A DNA stretch of 64,000 nucleotides from Camellia lanceoleosa (GCA_025200525.1 CM045761.1:133550223-133614222); one strand, 5' to 3'; positions 37,301-49,162 are shown, numbered from the stretch's first letter. A program made the numbers and translations. Notes: generated by a model not told the origin, from the letters alone.

Positions 37301-39414
37301 GAGGTCCAATATCGATGTCTGACATGTGTTGGACATGAACACACTCCAATCCCGTGTTGGACACACTGGACGAATTAGCCTATGTTCCATTTTATTTATT
37401 TTTTTTATAATTTTTTTTTTAACCAGAATAGCATACCCAAGATTAATGAATTTGATGAGAATAAATATTTGACATAAAATAAATATATAATATTAAAAAA
37501 TAAGACATAATAAATATATAAAAATTATATGTTTTACACGTGTCCCCCGCGTGTTGTGTTGTATGTCTGTGCTTCTTAGTTTGCCATAGTCGCAAAGGGA
37601 TCTAGGTTGATCGTCCTAGTCTAACCCCTGGTCCAAACTCTTGTTTCCACAACATGATCGACAAGAACATAGAGAAAGGGATAAATTTTATATATGCCTA
37701 TGGTTATAATTGTTTCACGATGTCCAACAAAAATGATTTAGTATAGTAATCAATTCATTATATCATTTCAATTCTAAGTTAATGAATATAATAGGCGACA
37801 TATTTCTTCTACTCGGTGCACAGACACATGATGACTTTGTAAATGATAGGTTTTCTATCAAAGTTGTGTTGACATCTTTCACGTTGTTCAATAGTTGAAG
37901 TCATAGTCAAGATAAAAATATATGATAGGTCGTCTCTATTGTTCAATGCAATGTTGTTGAAACTTTAATATGAACTAACCATGAGGTTCATTGCTACTTT
38001 AACAGACTACATTTGATGCACCTGGGGGTACTGACCCCGTTGTATTAAGCCTTGGTTCCATGGGGAAAGGTGAAGCTTGGGTTAATGGCCAAAGTATAGG
38101 TCGATATTGGATCTCATTTCTTACCCCTGCAGGGACTCCTACACAGACATGGTAAATACTTCGAAAATACATTCGGAACTTCTATTCAACAAAGTACTAC
38201 TTTCGTATGCAATTGACTCAGCATCAAAGGGAAATAAAGAGAAGAGAAGAGATAACAGGAAGAAAATCTAGGCTCTCATATAATATGATTTCTACAATCA
38301 TAAGATTGCCGAAATGCAAGCACGTGAAAACATGAAATAGATACAATTTTTCACTATTAAAGTTTTTGTTTTCTTTTCACAATCCCTATATTTATTCTCT
38401 CAAAATACATATTTACGTTTCCAAAAATTTCAGGATTCATGAAATAAACTGAGCCCCCAACTCAATATTGTGATAACATGTTAGAAGTATTATGCAGCCC
38501 TTACCATGAATATATATGTGTGTGTGTGTGTGTTATAAACTCAACAACTTGTGAATGACCTTTTATCTTCTTAGGTACAATGTACCTCGATCTTTCCTTA
38601 CACCTACAGGCAACCTATTAGTTGTACTGGATGAAGAATCTGGAAACCCTCTTGACATTTCCATAGGCACTGTTTCAATCACAAAAGTATGTGGGCATGT
38701 GTCTAATAGTCATCCACCCCCAATAATTTCATGGAAGGCAAACAACCAAATTAGTAGCATGTACAAGAAAAAGCAGCATGGCAGGAGATCTAAAGTACAA
38801 CTTAATTGTCCTCAAAAAAAGAACATTTCCAAGATTATATTTGCCAGCTTCGGAAGCCCTTCAGGTGACTGTGGAAGTTACACAACTGGAAGCTGTCACT
38901 CCCCTAATTCTAGAGCCATCGTAGAGAAGGTAAGCTATTCATTGTATATTGTTTAAATTAATTCTACCATGCTCCATCTAGTTGTTGAGGAAATTGAGGG
39001 AAATTGAAGAAAATAGGACTTCTAATATGATTCGTGGTTTAGATGGAAATTTTATGGCCTTCAAATTTTTACAGTTCTGCTCTACATTTTTACCTCAATT
39101 CCGAGAACGTAGACGTAGAGGAGGAACTTGGCAACATGAAAACAAATTTGTCTTTTCATTATCAGTACAAGGATCCAAAAACTTATTTACTCCACCATTT
39201 TCTTAGCAACCAAGGTTCCTTTTGTTATATAAAGAAATATTGCTTTGCATCATTGATTATTTTTGCTTATTCACGAGTATTTTTCTTGAACCCTAATTTG
39301 CAGGCTTGTCTAGGGAAGAGGAAATGTACCATTCCTCAATCATATAAAATTTTTGGTGGTGACCCGTGTCCAGGCATGCCTAAAACTCTGTTGGTTGACG
39401 CACAATGCGAATAA
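25386..39414 (+). CDS. BGAL16: Beta-galactosidase 16-like, GH35 with SUEL lectin domain, 19 exons, intact
   Basis: Exons: 25386-25538, 30520-30615, 30682-30794, 31139-31205, 31290-31382, 32156-32299, 32407-32501, 32689-32797, 32937-33021, 33099-33217, 33322-33486, 33699-33880, 34854-34945, 35325-35431, 36068-36172, 36880-36984, 38006-38151, 38575-38929, 39304-39414. They join in frame to 2442 nt (813 residues plus TAA); AtBGAL16 is about the same length. Residues 1-20 ([20 protein letters not shown]) look like a secretion signal, so I infer an apoplastic enzyme removing terminal beta-galactosyl residues from wall polysaccharides or glycoproteins. The GH35 catalytic domain follows ([11 protein letters not shown]). 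The family acid/base Glu is E178 in IENEY and the nucleophile is E249 in WTENW. The later [15 protein letters not shown] is a conserved plant BGAL block. Residues ~732-813 form the Cys-rich SUEL galactose-binding domain, missing in many plant paralogs. No stop, frameshift or lost catalytic residue is seen. All introns are GT-AG except intron 11. The exact paralog name rests on remembered similarity. Confidence 0.93.
27675..27903. mobile_element. MITE in BGAL intron 1
   Basis: GGCCTCGTTTGGCAAG at the left end is inverted at the right end (CTGTTTCTAAACGAGGCC). The interior (AAAAAGTCAAAAAGTCAT, CAACTTATAC) matches 41631-41864, a second copy of the same family. Confidence 0.75.
28530..29440. mobile_element. 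Inverted-repeat transposon in BGAL intron 1, about 910 bp
   Basis: The left 75 bp (ATAAATTATACTGATATC..., ATTTCTATTTAATATAGAT, TTTGAAAAATTA) pair with the right 75 bp (TAATTTTTCAAACGAGG, ATTTATATTAAATAGAAAC, GGGTGTCAGTGTAATTTACA). Interior non-coding. The TTACACTGACACCC terminus resembles that of the element split at 44520/47298. Confidence 0.75.
33487..33698 (+). other. Intron 11 of BGAL gene, GC-AG type
   Basis: Exon 11 ends ...AACACTGCCAAG and the intron begins GCAAGTTCTG, so the donor is GC instead of GT. It ends CTGAACAG at 33698. Using the join gives the uninterrupted, family-conserved reading [13 protein letters not shown]. No nearby GT would keep the frame. The GCAAGT context with AAG before it is the usual strong context for GC donors. 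Confidence 0.9.
34130..34700. mobile_element. MITE-like element in BGAL intron 12
   Basis: AGGCATGGACAAGTGACAC at 34136 is inverted near 34680 (GAAGTGTCCATGCTCCTTAG). The right half is rich in GTGTCC/GGACAC words. The open frames here (34129-34323, 34455-34719) fall wholly inside it and look non-coding. Confidence 0.55.
35609..35857. mobile_element. MITE in BGAL intron 14
   Basis: The left end GGGCGTGTTTGGGAAGCC is inverted at the right end (CTTCCCGAACGAGGCC). The interior (AATAAAACAAAATATCACAT, CATAATCATTTCACTTTTT, ATTTTAGCCTACTAAAATAG) matches 49163-49365. Confidence 0.75.
37284..37580. mobile_element. MITE-like element in BGAL intron 16
   Basis: TGAAGCACACACACCTCTC at 37284 pairs with GTATGTCTGTGCTTCTTAG at the right end. 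The interior has GTGTTGGACA/GGACACAC words related to those in intron 12. Confidence 0.5.
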
Positions 39415-39790
39415 GAGTGTGAGCAATTTTGTACTATTTCCTACATAAGGAATTAGAAAGTGTAATTTGATTAACCCTTCAAAAGGGATAATTAAAGCTC
39501 ACATCGAACAAGTCATTCCCTTAGGTGTAATTCATTTATTTATGGGAGCACATCAATGTTTCAGTAAATAATATATGACAGGTTCATTCCTATCAAATTT
39601 CTACTTACAGTTTATTTTCATTTCTACTTGATGATTCAATGAGTAACTTTGAGATGAGTATAATTACATTAATAGCAAATGGCTACTTTTATTTGACAAT
39701 TCTGATTTGATGCTCCTTAGTTCCATAAAGATATATCATAATTGAATCATTTTTTACCTAGCACTCTTTTCTTTTCAATTCTCTTATGCT

Positions 39791-39857
<67 letters not shown>

Positions 39858-39906
39858 CCACAAATAGAACTGAAATTCAGCCTCAGAACTACCTCATGAT
39901 ACCCAC
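39415..39906. other. 3' flank of the BGAL gene with compound (CT)n(AT)n microsatellite
   Basis: 39415-39600 is the likely 3' UTR; AATAAT-type signals occur near 39567-39575 but none is decisive. 39793-39857 is a CT run passing directly into a TA run. Confidence 0.6.
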
Positions 39907-40283
39907 AGCCATTGATTGCTTTACTTGCAATATTAAACTTTCAGTGCCGTTTTTGCAACTTTTTGGGTTCTATGGTTGGAAAGAAATGCATGGTTGTTCA
40001 AAGATAAATCTCAGGAAGTGGACTAGTTGTGAGATAAAGTTTGTCACTTAACTTCTTTTTGGGCTTCAGTGAAGTCTCCCTTTAAGGGGGTTCCACTCTT
40101 TATGTTAGCTAGAGATTGATTGTTGGTGTGTAACATGCAGATTTTTGCTTGAGATAGACTTTGTTTGGTTTATGTATTTCTTATTTTCATTTTCTTTTTG
40201 TAAGAGGATGCCTTATCCTTGTTCCTTTTTTGATTTATCAATAAAATCTATTGTTGCTGATCAAAAAAAATAAAAATAAAATA
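39907..40283 (+). mobile_element. 5'-truncated LINE, 3' end with poly(A) and target duplication
   Basis: The + strand reads FWVLWLERNAWLFKDKSQEV, stop, DKVCHLTSFWASVKSPFKGV. This is the C-terminal tail of plant LINE reverse transcriptases, with two nearby in-frame stops. A 3' UTR and A-rich tail (40261-40283) follow. ATACCCAC at 39899-39906 is repeated at 40284-40291, consistent with a target-site duplication. Dead fragment. Confidence 0.8.
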
Positions 40284-40900
40284 ATACCCACTGCAATAGT
40301 ATGGCATACAAAAATTTCCTTTCGGGGATATCAAGATACAACTAAAGTCTTCTTAACCAAGGTCGTGACCATGTAAAGGACCTCAAGAGGTCACTTGCCT
40401 ACTACCATGTAGTGCTCAAGGCTTGTGTAAAATACGCTTAAAAATAAAATTTACCTTACATCGTCATTTGATTGGTGTTAACCGGAGAACAAGAGGCTTT
40501 GAAGATGTATCTGAAACAAATATTGAGACATTTCTGTTAAAAAAAAAATGGATTGTATATGAATATTGAGAAACGGTGCTGTAAAAAACAAATAAATTTA
40601 AAAAACATAAACTGAAACAAATTCATAGTTATTCAAAGCTAGAGTGAATGGATTGTACATGAATGTCGAGAAATTTTTTTTTTTTTTTTTAAATACAGAA
40701 GAACAGGTTAACAAAGGCAGAATCAACACAAAATATTTGAAAGAAATCATGTATAAACCCCCAAATTAAAACCCTAATTTTTACCCAAGAATAGATTTGA
40801 AATAAATCAGATAAAAAACCCCAAATCAAAATAGTATTAGGTATTTTATTTGCCAGGAATCTCTCAATCAACACATTCAACGAGCTTATATTAACATTAC
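40284..40900. other. Intergenic, no gene seen
   Basis: AT-rich spacer. Two related stretches around 40545 and 40648 (ATGGATTGTATATGAAT / ATGGATTGTACATGAAT, each followed by TGAGAAA-like text) form a short direct repeat of about 100 bp spacing. Confidence 0.4.
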
Positions 40901-41290
40901 CATTCAAAGAAAACCCTAATTTTTGAAATCAAAATCCTAAATTTTCAAGTTTGGGAAAAGAACCTGGGTTGAATCAAATATATTGAAGGAACTTTGTGGT
41001 ATAGCCTCGTGGGTGGCGGGAGGAGCGTTCGTTTGTGCCGGCGACCACGGACGGCGGCTTCTCTCTCAGTCGCGTCCTCTCTCTCTCTCTCCCTCCCTCC
41101 TCTTCTCTCACTCTCTCTATCAATGAGTATTGATTCAACCGAGAGAAAAAAATTTCGGTTTCCAACAAAAACGACGTCGTTTGGTGAGGGGACATAATTA
41201 CACCACTCGTCCGAAGAGTTTGTTTGGGGAGTAGATTGGCTTTTGATTTGGGTGGTGATAGAGACTTTTGCACCCTCTTCTTCTCATTTG
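40900..41290 (-). promoter_or_regulatory. Orphan promoter/leader-like patch, minus strand
   Basis: A locally GC-richer island. On the minus strand it has a palindrome AAACGACGTCGTTT (41169-41182), then a GA-rich run (GAGAGAGAGAGAGAGGACGC), a GC-rich stretch, and a splice-donor-like CAG|GTTCTTTTCCC followed by TTAGGGTTTT words. This is the look of a plant 5' leader and first intron. No downstream exon is recognised on the minus strand before the LINE tail. The 112-codon open frame over it is GA-repeat dominated and unconvincing as protein. Confidence 0.3.
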
Positions 41291-41380
41291 CCCACTTTCT
41301 CAAGACATCCAATCACCCCCTGACACATGGCAAAAAGGGGTGAGGGGTGCCCCAAAAGGGGGTCCCAAGTATTATCCTTT
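41291..41380. repeat. Fragment of the GGGACCCCC foldback family
   Basis: CAATCACCCCCTGACACATG and CCCCAAAAGGGGGTCCC match, inverted, the element at 19574-19735. Only one arm plus core is clear here. Confidence 0.5.
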
Positions 41381-41630
41381 GACTTTTTAATTATTTTAAC
41401 TTGGAGTTGAAAAGCTTTTGTTTGGGAAAGGAGTTTTGGCTTTTTTAATTTTTTTAATTTTTTTGTGAGAGAAAGAATATAATGATTATGGATTAAATGT
41501 AATATTTTGTCTTATTGAGTTAAAAAACTTATTTTATTTTTTGTGGCTATTTTAGCCAAAAAAGCTCCAAACCTCTCTTCCCAAACAGAACCTAAAAGTT
41601 CACTTTTATTTTTAAATTATAGGGTAAACT

Positions 41631-41864
41631 AAGGCTTTGTTTGGGAAGCAACCGGTTTAGCCAAAAAGTCAAAAAGTTATTAAAAAAGTCAAAAAACCAA
41701 CAACTTATACCAAAAAGTTAAAAAAAAAAATTTCTCTCTACTTTTTATTCATTTTTTATGAAAAGCCAAAAAGTCATCCCAAACATACTAATTTTTTTTA
41801 CATCATATTTTAACCAAAAAATAAAAAAAATTATTAAAAAAAGCCTGTTTCCAAACGTGACCTA
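41631..41864. mobile_element. MITE, second copy of the intron-1 family
   Basis: AAGGCTTTGTTTGGGAAG ... CTGTTTCCAAACGTGACCT termini. The interior AAAAAGTCAAAAAGTTATT, CAACTTATACC, AAAAGTCATCCCAAACATAC is collinear with 27675-27903. Confidence 0.7.
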
Positions 41865-41929
41865 ATGTTTCACAAATTTTTTTTTTTTATAAATATTCTT
41901 TAAAAAAAATAATAATTTAAAAAATTGAC

Positions 41930-42228
41930 CCACTTTTCAAATTATTTAGATAAATAACCTACTTTTTAAAATGGCATTTTAAAAATACAATTTTAAATCG
42001 AAATTACATTTTTAACATACAATTTTACCTTGAAATCGTATATTGAAAATGCAATTTATGCCGACATGGACTTCACTTTTTAAAATTGCATTTTTTAACA
42101 TACAATTTCAAGGTGAAATTGCATGTTGAAAATGCAATTTTAATATTAAAATCGCATTTTAAAAATGTGATTTCAAAAAATATGTTAGTTTTCTAAATAA
42201 TTTGAAAAGTATGTCAATTCGCTAATTT
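41930..42228. repeat. Foldback element with about 45-bp arms
   Basis: AATTGACCCACTTTTCAAAT then TATTTAGA at 41935 is inverted at 42190-42225 (TCTAAATAATTTGAAAAGTA then TGTCAATT). The inner part contains repeated AAATTGCATTTT / TTGAAAATGCAATTT palindromic words. Confidence 0.7.
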
Positions 42229-42890
42229 ATTTTTTTCTAGAATATTAAAAAAAAAACTCATTGTTTCATCCGTATTATGTATAGGTTGTGTTTATAATTA
42301 TTTGTATATATGTAAATTGTGATTTTTAAATTTTTTTTTTTTTTTACACACAGAGAAAAGAATATAACCAATGCAGCATATTTTTAATCAATTATTTTAT
42401 GTTTGCTTTTATTCAAAATTTAAAAATAATATACGGGTAAAATTTATAACTAAATTAAGAAAAAAATTTATTACTAACCACATTTTTTTACTTCCATATA
42501 AGTACTTAAAAAAATAAAGTTGAAAAAGGTCAATATAATATTATACATTAAGTAAAAAAAAATGTGGTTAGCAATTATACTTACATAAATTTACTATAGT
42601 TTCAATTTGAAATTAAATATATATATATATATATATATATTAAAAGCATTTTATTTAGCTAGTATCAAATAAAATTTTCTTAGCAAAAAGGAAAATTACA
42701 AAATTTTGTTGCAAATTTTTAAATATCTATTGTTAAACATTCTATTCTACTTGCTTTTTTGTTTGCTTGCTTGCTTACATTAGGAGTTTTCTATTCTACT
42801 TGCTTGTTTGTTTGCTTACTTACTTTGGGAGTTTTGATCTTTGATCTTTGCTTCACATTTATCATATTCTTTTATTTTTTTATTTTTCTT
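42229..42890. other. Intergenic, no gene seen
   Basis: Very AT-rich, with an (AT)n run at 42618-42640 and duplicated TTCTATTCTACTTGCTT words at 42740 and 42790. Confidence 0.5.
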
Positions 42891-43540
42891 CTTTCTTGAT
42901 TCTTGCATGATTCTTCTTTCATAATGCATTTCTAAGTGTATTAGTAAAATTATTATACACTTAAAATGTACAAAATTACAATATATAAAAGAAAAAAAAA
43001 AGTAAGTAATTGCCCAAAAGTAAAACTACTTTAAAAAAAATAAAAATAAAAAAACAAAAATGAAATTGTTTGAAACAGAAAATGATTTATTTATTTATTT
43101 ATTTTTAAAAATAAACTTTTAAAGAAAACAAAGAAAACTATATAAAGAAAAAATACAGAAACCAAACATAAAATATAATACAAAAAATAAATGAATTATA
43201 GGATTTTCAAGAAGTCTTGCTTGATTTCACATGATACTTCTTCAATAGTGCATCTCAAAGTGTATTAATGAAAATATCATACACTTAAAATGCACAAAAT
43301 TACAATATATAGAAAAAAGAAAAGAAAAGAGAGAAGTAAGTAACTGTCCAAAACTAAAACTACTTTAAAAAATAAAAAATAAAAACAAAAATAAAATTGT
43401 TTGAAATAGAAAATGATTTATTTATTAATTTTTAAAAATAAACTTTTAAATAAAAATAAAAAAAAACTATATAATAAAAAAAAAGTTCAGAAACCAAACA
43501 TAAAATATAAGATAAAAAATAAATGAATTATAGAATTTTC
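42891..43540 (+). repeat. Tandem duplication, unit about 325 bp
   Basis: Copy 1 from about 42891 and copy 2 from about 43216 share GTGTATTA, TACACTTAAAATG, ACAAAATTACAATATATA, AAAACTACTTTAAAAAA, GAAAATGATTTATTTATT and AACCAAACATAAAATATAA in the same order. Moderately diverged. No coding. Confidence 0.8.
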
Positions 43541-44516
43541 AATAAGTGAGACTCACAAACAAATTTTATAAAATCTCATTTATTCATATACTTTTTGTGT
43601 ATGTTTTTTGTACTTTTAATCCCGAGAATGACATTGAAATAGTCTGTACTTCTTGCAATTTGTCCATCCAATAACTTTAGCAAACACAGATGTAATAAAT
43701 TTCATAACATAAAACACAAATAATTGTAAGACAAAGTATCTAAAAAAATGAAAGTAACGTTCAATAATGATGTAGAAACACACTTGACATTTTAATTAGA
43801 GGTATAACTAGATAAATCACCATAGAAAGGGAAGACAATCTTTATTTTTCATTATAACAATTACGTAACTCAATTTATAATTTTAATGTCTCTTACTTGT
43901 CCACACGTCCAATTCTCTATCAATATTAGAATGAACACATGAATAAAAAAAAAGAAACATTTGAGAAGACAAAGAGATGTGGTTCGAGATATTTTAATTG
44001 TTGAATTCTATTAATTAATAGTTATTAGGCTTCAATGGTCGAACTTCTAATATTTGTTAGTCATTAAAGCTGAATTCTTTGGTTTCATCTATATTCACTT
44101 GATAAATTGAGAGTGGATACGTATTAAGCTTTTACATAAACATTTATCACATTTTTTGAGCATTATTAATGAAATGCACAATGTAACTTTTTTTTTCTCT
44201 TTTTTTCACAATTACAACCTGTTATTTTTTAATAAGAATTTATATTTATTTTAGATATTATTTTTGAATATACAAATTATTTTTTTTAGATATTTATAAA
44301 AATAATTTAACAATCTAATTACTAACCATTGTGTATGGGAGAAGCTGAAAAGAGTGTGGCAGTAAGTATAGGAAAAGTCAAAAAGACTTGTGAGTTGGGA
44401 GAAGTCAATAAATGCTAAGGTTTTTTTTTTAAATAAAAAAATTAGAAAATTAAGATTATGATATTGAAACTCTCACAAGATTTGTGGATTAGAAACCACT
44501 TTTCCTTATATAATAT
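43541..44516. other. Intergenic, no gene seen
   Basis: AT-rich spacer without recognised features. Confidence 0.5.
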
Positions 44517-47500
44517 ATAGATAAATTATACTTGTGACACCCCAAAGTCTACACTAAGGGTTGTAATAAAGGGAAAGTCACTAATGAGTCTTATAGTCAA
44601 TGACCAAGTAAGATATCAGATTGTCGGAGGAGTCAAATTAGCCTCCTTTCTAAGTCTAACTTTATTAGGTAGCACGCTACCCTTTTGATTGATCTTACAA
44701 GGCATTGACGCAAAGTCTCATAAGCAACGTAGGAAACTATATTGGTTTTTAAAAAGACAAGCATAAAATAATAAGATAATAGATAAAAAAATATCCTTAA
44801 TTACAAAAGTTAGTTCCATAAATATTACATCTAAAAATAAAATTCCACATAGACTTTACAAAACAACAAAAATTTTAGCTTCTCTAGGACAACCAAAAGT
44901 CTTCAAAAGTTTTCAGCTCGTCATTTTCGGCTACAAGATCCTCTTCGGCACCTGGCATGATACGTCTTGAGCTTTGAATGTTCAGTAAACGCACATACGC
45001 TCGGTCCCTTTTTCCCAATCTAATACACAATAGCAATTGCAACAACAGGGGAAAGAAACATGACATTTAAGTAAATAATAAAGGTTACATGGTTAGTTGT
45101 TAGCAGTTTAGAAATCCCCCAAAGAGATTTCATCCTCCCAACCATAAGAATCAAATGCGGATTATTCGGTATACCCTATCTTTTACTGCTTTGCAGACCT
45201 TACCCTAGATACCTACCAACGGTTACATACCATGTAGCACCAACTGAGGACTTCAAAAGAGACGGTAAAATAGGGCCTTGCCCATTCCCTCATCACATCA
45301 AACCACCTAGGATCCGAATGCAACCGCTCCATTCAAGGGTTCCAAACAACGACTTACGCAAGACTTTAACTTTCAAAAGGGAACACGTCTAGCTAACCAT
45401 TCAATTTGAACATAATTTGATCTCATAACAATACTTATGTGATCAAAGCCCCATTAGTTACCTCATTAAGTTTTCCGTTTAGATTAATGTTTTAAGTTAG
45501 TTAGCACAAGCAAATAATAAAAGAATAAATTTACGTAAGTACGAGCATCATCGCAGGACCAAAATAAAAGGTATATTACTATAACACATGAAATATCATA
45601 CCAAGACATGATCATATACTAATGAGCATATTCATGAAGACAAGAGTATAAAACACCAATACAAAACTAAATTTCCAAATTCAGTACTATTTAAAGATTA
45701 AAGTCAAAAAGACCATTTCAGATTTTTCCCGAGCTTGGCCTTTCTATAGTTTGTAGAGAATTTCATCTAGTTTTCATAACATTTTTCAAAAATGGCGTAT
45801 TTTTTCTAGAATTTTAGTTGTTTAAGAAACACTACAACGCTGTCCAGATTCGTTGACCATTACAAAAATCGGATTTTCTTACAAACTACTCACTATTTTT
45901 TAATGAAACCAACTTTCCTTACAAGCTGACTCTTTAAGAAAGTTTTTGACATAAAACTAAGGTCCAGGAGATTTGTTCACATTTGTTTAGAATTTTTGAA
46001 AGTTGGTTGTAAAATAGGTTTTTCATGCACAATACTCAAAATAAGAAAATTAGTGAGAAAAGAGGCCAACTAAGAAAATTTCACTTCTTTTATGATGAAA
46101 ACATACTAAATAATGTATCAATGACTCTTATTTTTAGAGTGATGATATGCCTTTGGAAATAATGTCAGATATGAGGGGGAAAAAGGTAATTTTGCATCTA
46201 TTAAGAGGAAATATGAGTAAAAGAAGGATTAAAACCCATTACATCAACTTTGAACACATGAACATCATAAAAACACATCTGAAAATATGATTTTAAACCT
46301 CTAATAATATGTATTTGAAAAATGAAATATAAGGAGAGATGGAGATGTGGCTTACTTGAGGCTTGGTTGGTTTACTAATAAAACCTTCTCTTCCTCTCCT
46401 TTTCCTCCACCAAGCTCACTCTCTTGCTCTCTCTTTCTATCAGCCGAATAGGGTGTTTGTGTGTGTTTTCTTGTATGCAAAATGCTAATGGAGAGGTTTT
46501 ATTAATACTAAAATTGGAGTAAAAGGTCCAAAGTACCCATTGGTTGGAAATGGATTGGATATTTTGGATTTACTTTGAACTTAATGGAATAGTGGATAAT
46601 TAGAGGCTTTAATTATGCAATTAATCATGATCTAGCTAGGCTTTGGTTAGGATGAAACTTGGGGTCGAAACAAAGTTCCATGTTTTGGGGATACTAGCAA
46701 ACTTTTCCATGAAATCATGGATTATGTTTGAAAAAGTTCTATACACTTATTTTCCCTATTGTGGCCGGCCATCTGGGGTAGCTTTGAGGGGATTATTTTA
46801 TTTTTTTTCTCGTGTACAGTTGATGGAAATTTCAAAATATAGTGTATAAAATAGGTTTAAAGGTACAAATATGTATATATATATATATATATATAATAGT
46901 ACTAGTTTGGGATCAATTAGTAATTTAATAAAAATGTGAGGGCTTTGGGTTTAATTTATGAATTGGAACATTTATTTAAGTGTAGAATTAAACTAAATTA
47001 GGGTTAGAGAATCTAATTCGGTTTAGATTTCTTACTGCGAATAAAAAGGCTATCAACCGACGAACATGATAAAAACTAAAAAAATCTAGGGTTTTAAGTA
47101 GTAATTCCATATTTAGAGAGTCAATTAATCAGTATTAGGATATTAAAAATGATTCCTAAGTTACAGAAATTGATTAGGGTTTCTGAGCTTTCGCTTCTAG
47201 GGTTAAAATTAAAATTATTTAATAAATCAAGGGTCTTCATTACAATATTCCAAAAGTAAGGGACTTTTAAGAAAATAAAATTTTCAGGGGCCTCACAACA
47301 CTGACGCCCCCTGAGGTTTGGTCTAATTACATTTCACCTTCTGACGTTCTGAAAATTACATTCTCACACTTATGGTTAATAGTCTCATTTCACAAACCCC
47401 TTGCTTGTATAAAAGGCAACAACTCCTAGTAGAAAAATAGAGGAAATTACATTCAAAAAAAAAGTAAAGCAAAGGAAAAAAAAAAAAAACAGAGGAAATA

Positions 47501-47655
47501 AAAGCAAAGTAAGAAAAAAGAGAGTGCATGAGTTCAATGTTTTCATTCCGTCTAAATAATTACAATGATAGGAGGTTTGTGTGATTTCCTAAATGTCAGA
47601 GGGTGATATGTATTAAACTCAAATCTCAGGGGTGTAAGTGTAATTTACGCTAAAT
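44517..47655. mobile_element. MITE split by a solo LTR
   Basis: The left stub ATAAATTATACT (44521-44532) and the continuation ACACTGACGCCCCCTGAGGT (47298 on) together make the terminus of an inverted-repeat element. Its other end lies at 47610-47655 (CTCAGGGGTGTAAGTGTAAT then TTACGC). The intervening 44533-47297 is the solo LTR. The ends resemble 28530-29440. Confidence 0.65.
44533..47297 (-). repeat. Solo LTR (gypsy type), about 2.77 kb, minus strand
   Basis: On the minus strand it runs from TGTGAGGCCCCTGAAAATTT (47297) to ACTTTGGGGTGTCACA (44533), a TG...CA pair. The flanking 5-mers ATACT and ACACT agree at 4 of 5 positions. The minus-strand GAGAGAGCAAGAGAGTGAGC leader around 46400-46440 sits where the 5' LTR at 50 kb has its GAAGGAGAAAGAAG leader. 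No internal coding sequence is present. The open frames at 44884-45066 and 46643-46849 are inside it and have no recognisable domain. Confidence 0.65.
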
Positions 47656-48748
47656 TATAATATAGATTTTGTTAAATGTTAGCTTTTTAGTTTAAATTAT
47701 TAATAAAAAAATCAAATTGATTTGATAATTGTAATATTATAATTTTATTATATATGTATTTAAAAAATAGAGATTTTATTTTTAAAATTATACATGTCAT
47801 TTTTTTTTGTTTTTTTAATTTAATAAAATTATGTGATTATAATTATCAAATTAATCTATTATTTTTTTACGGATAGTATTATGGTGTTGATTGTTAAAAT
47901 TTACCATAATTTTTTTATTTACGAAAAAATATGTTTGGTACTCATGTATTTTAAAATTTTAATTAACAAACACAACAGTGAAAATAAATAGTCAATGAGA
48001 GGTAGTGGCTAAAAATAATGTGCAAAAGTGATTGTTGGTCGACAAAGATGATGGGCAGAGATGATTTCTGATTGCCAAAAGGTCATTGTTGTCCATAGGA
48101 AGTGGTGGGCAAAGGTAGTGGCCAGAGATAGTAGCTAACCGTGAGAGGTGATAGTCAAAAATGGTTGAAGAAGATCACCAACAACAATGGTTGGATGTGG
48201 TGGCCGATAGGGGTGATAAGCAATGCGTGATGACTAGAAATAGTATGAGTAGATATAGATAAATAAAAATAAATAGGTGAAACATTATTTTTATTTATAT
48301 TTTTTCGTGGTTACAATTATTTAGTAAATTTAATAAGCTATTTATAATTTTTTGAAAACAAAAATCAATGCCAAAAGGGTTTTTATTTTAGTTTAATTTT
48401 TTTGAAAAGAAATAAATAATATAATACAAAAAAAAAAAAGAATGACGAGAATAGTGCTCATAATAAACACACGACTCTAGGTGATCACCTCAATCTCAAT
48501 GTCTATATTGACCAACGGAGGTAGGATCTTTAGATTTCAAGTTGAAGATTGCGGAGTAGTGAAGTTTTTGATGAGTTTTGGTGGCGATTTGGATATTTTT
48601 TTTTTTCTATTTGGCTATTGTAAATTTTAATTTGTTAATGTAATAATCTTTCTTGCATGGTAGTTTGTTTCCCTCCCTTATAGGAGGCCTTTTCTCTATC
48701 TATACGAAAGCTTAGATCATTTATTCTATGAAAGTTGGTTATCTCTTT
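47656..48748. other. Intergenic, no gene seen; degenerate GGTGGC-rich stretch
   Basis: 47985-48260 is rich in GGTGATAG/GGTAGTGGC-like words, a decayed minisatellite or glycine-rich coding relic. The rest is AT-rich. Confidence 0.4.
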
Positions 48749-49011
48749 GGGTAAACTACCAATAGGTCCTACTTTTGAGACTTATTACCCATTAAGTCCT
48801 ATTGATAAATTTATTAAGTGATAAAGATAAATTTATCAGTCTTTTATTTTTATGAATAAATTTATAGTGATAAATTTATCAATCTCTTTGTTTTTATGAA
48901 TAAATTTATAGTGATAAATTTATCAATATCTTATTTTTATAGTGTTAAATTTATTAGCTAGGACCTGTAGATAAATAAATTTAGTTAATAGGACCTACAC
49001 GTAAGTACCCC
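48749..49011. mobile_element. MULE-type MITE, 263 bp, perfect 9-bp target duplication
   Basis: TATCTCTTT at 48740-48748 is repeated exactly at 49012-49020. The ends GGGTAAACTACCAATAGGTC and GACCTACACGTAAGTACCCC are inverted relatives and match the termini of the MULE at 6772-13180 (TTACCCATTAAGTCCT versus TTACCCATTAGGTCCT). The interior has several AGTGATAAATTTATCA units as in that MULE. Confidence 0.9.
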
Positions 49012-49162
49012 TATCTCTTTTTGAGATACTATGATATCATTGTACTAGATTGATCAGATCTTTTATTTAAAGATTTTTTTCCCGATCAAAGGAAAAAAAA
49101 AATACCATATACCATGGGTGGACAAACACTAGATTAGGTTTATACTAGGTTGTTTGGAAAGT

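Noticed and set aside
40974..41312. 112-codon minus-strand open frame
   Set aside because: GA-repeat dominated, no recognisable domain; looks like leader sequence rather than protein.
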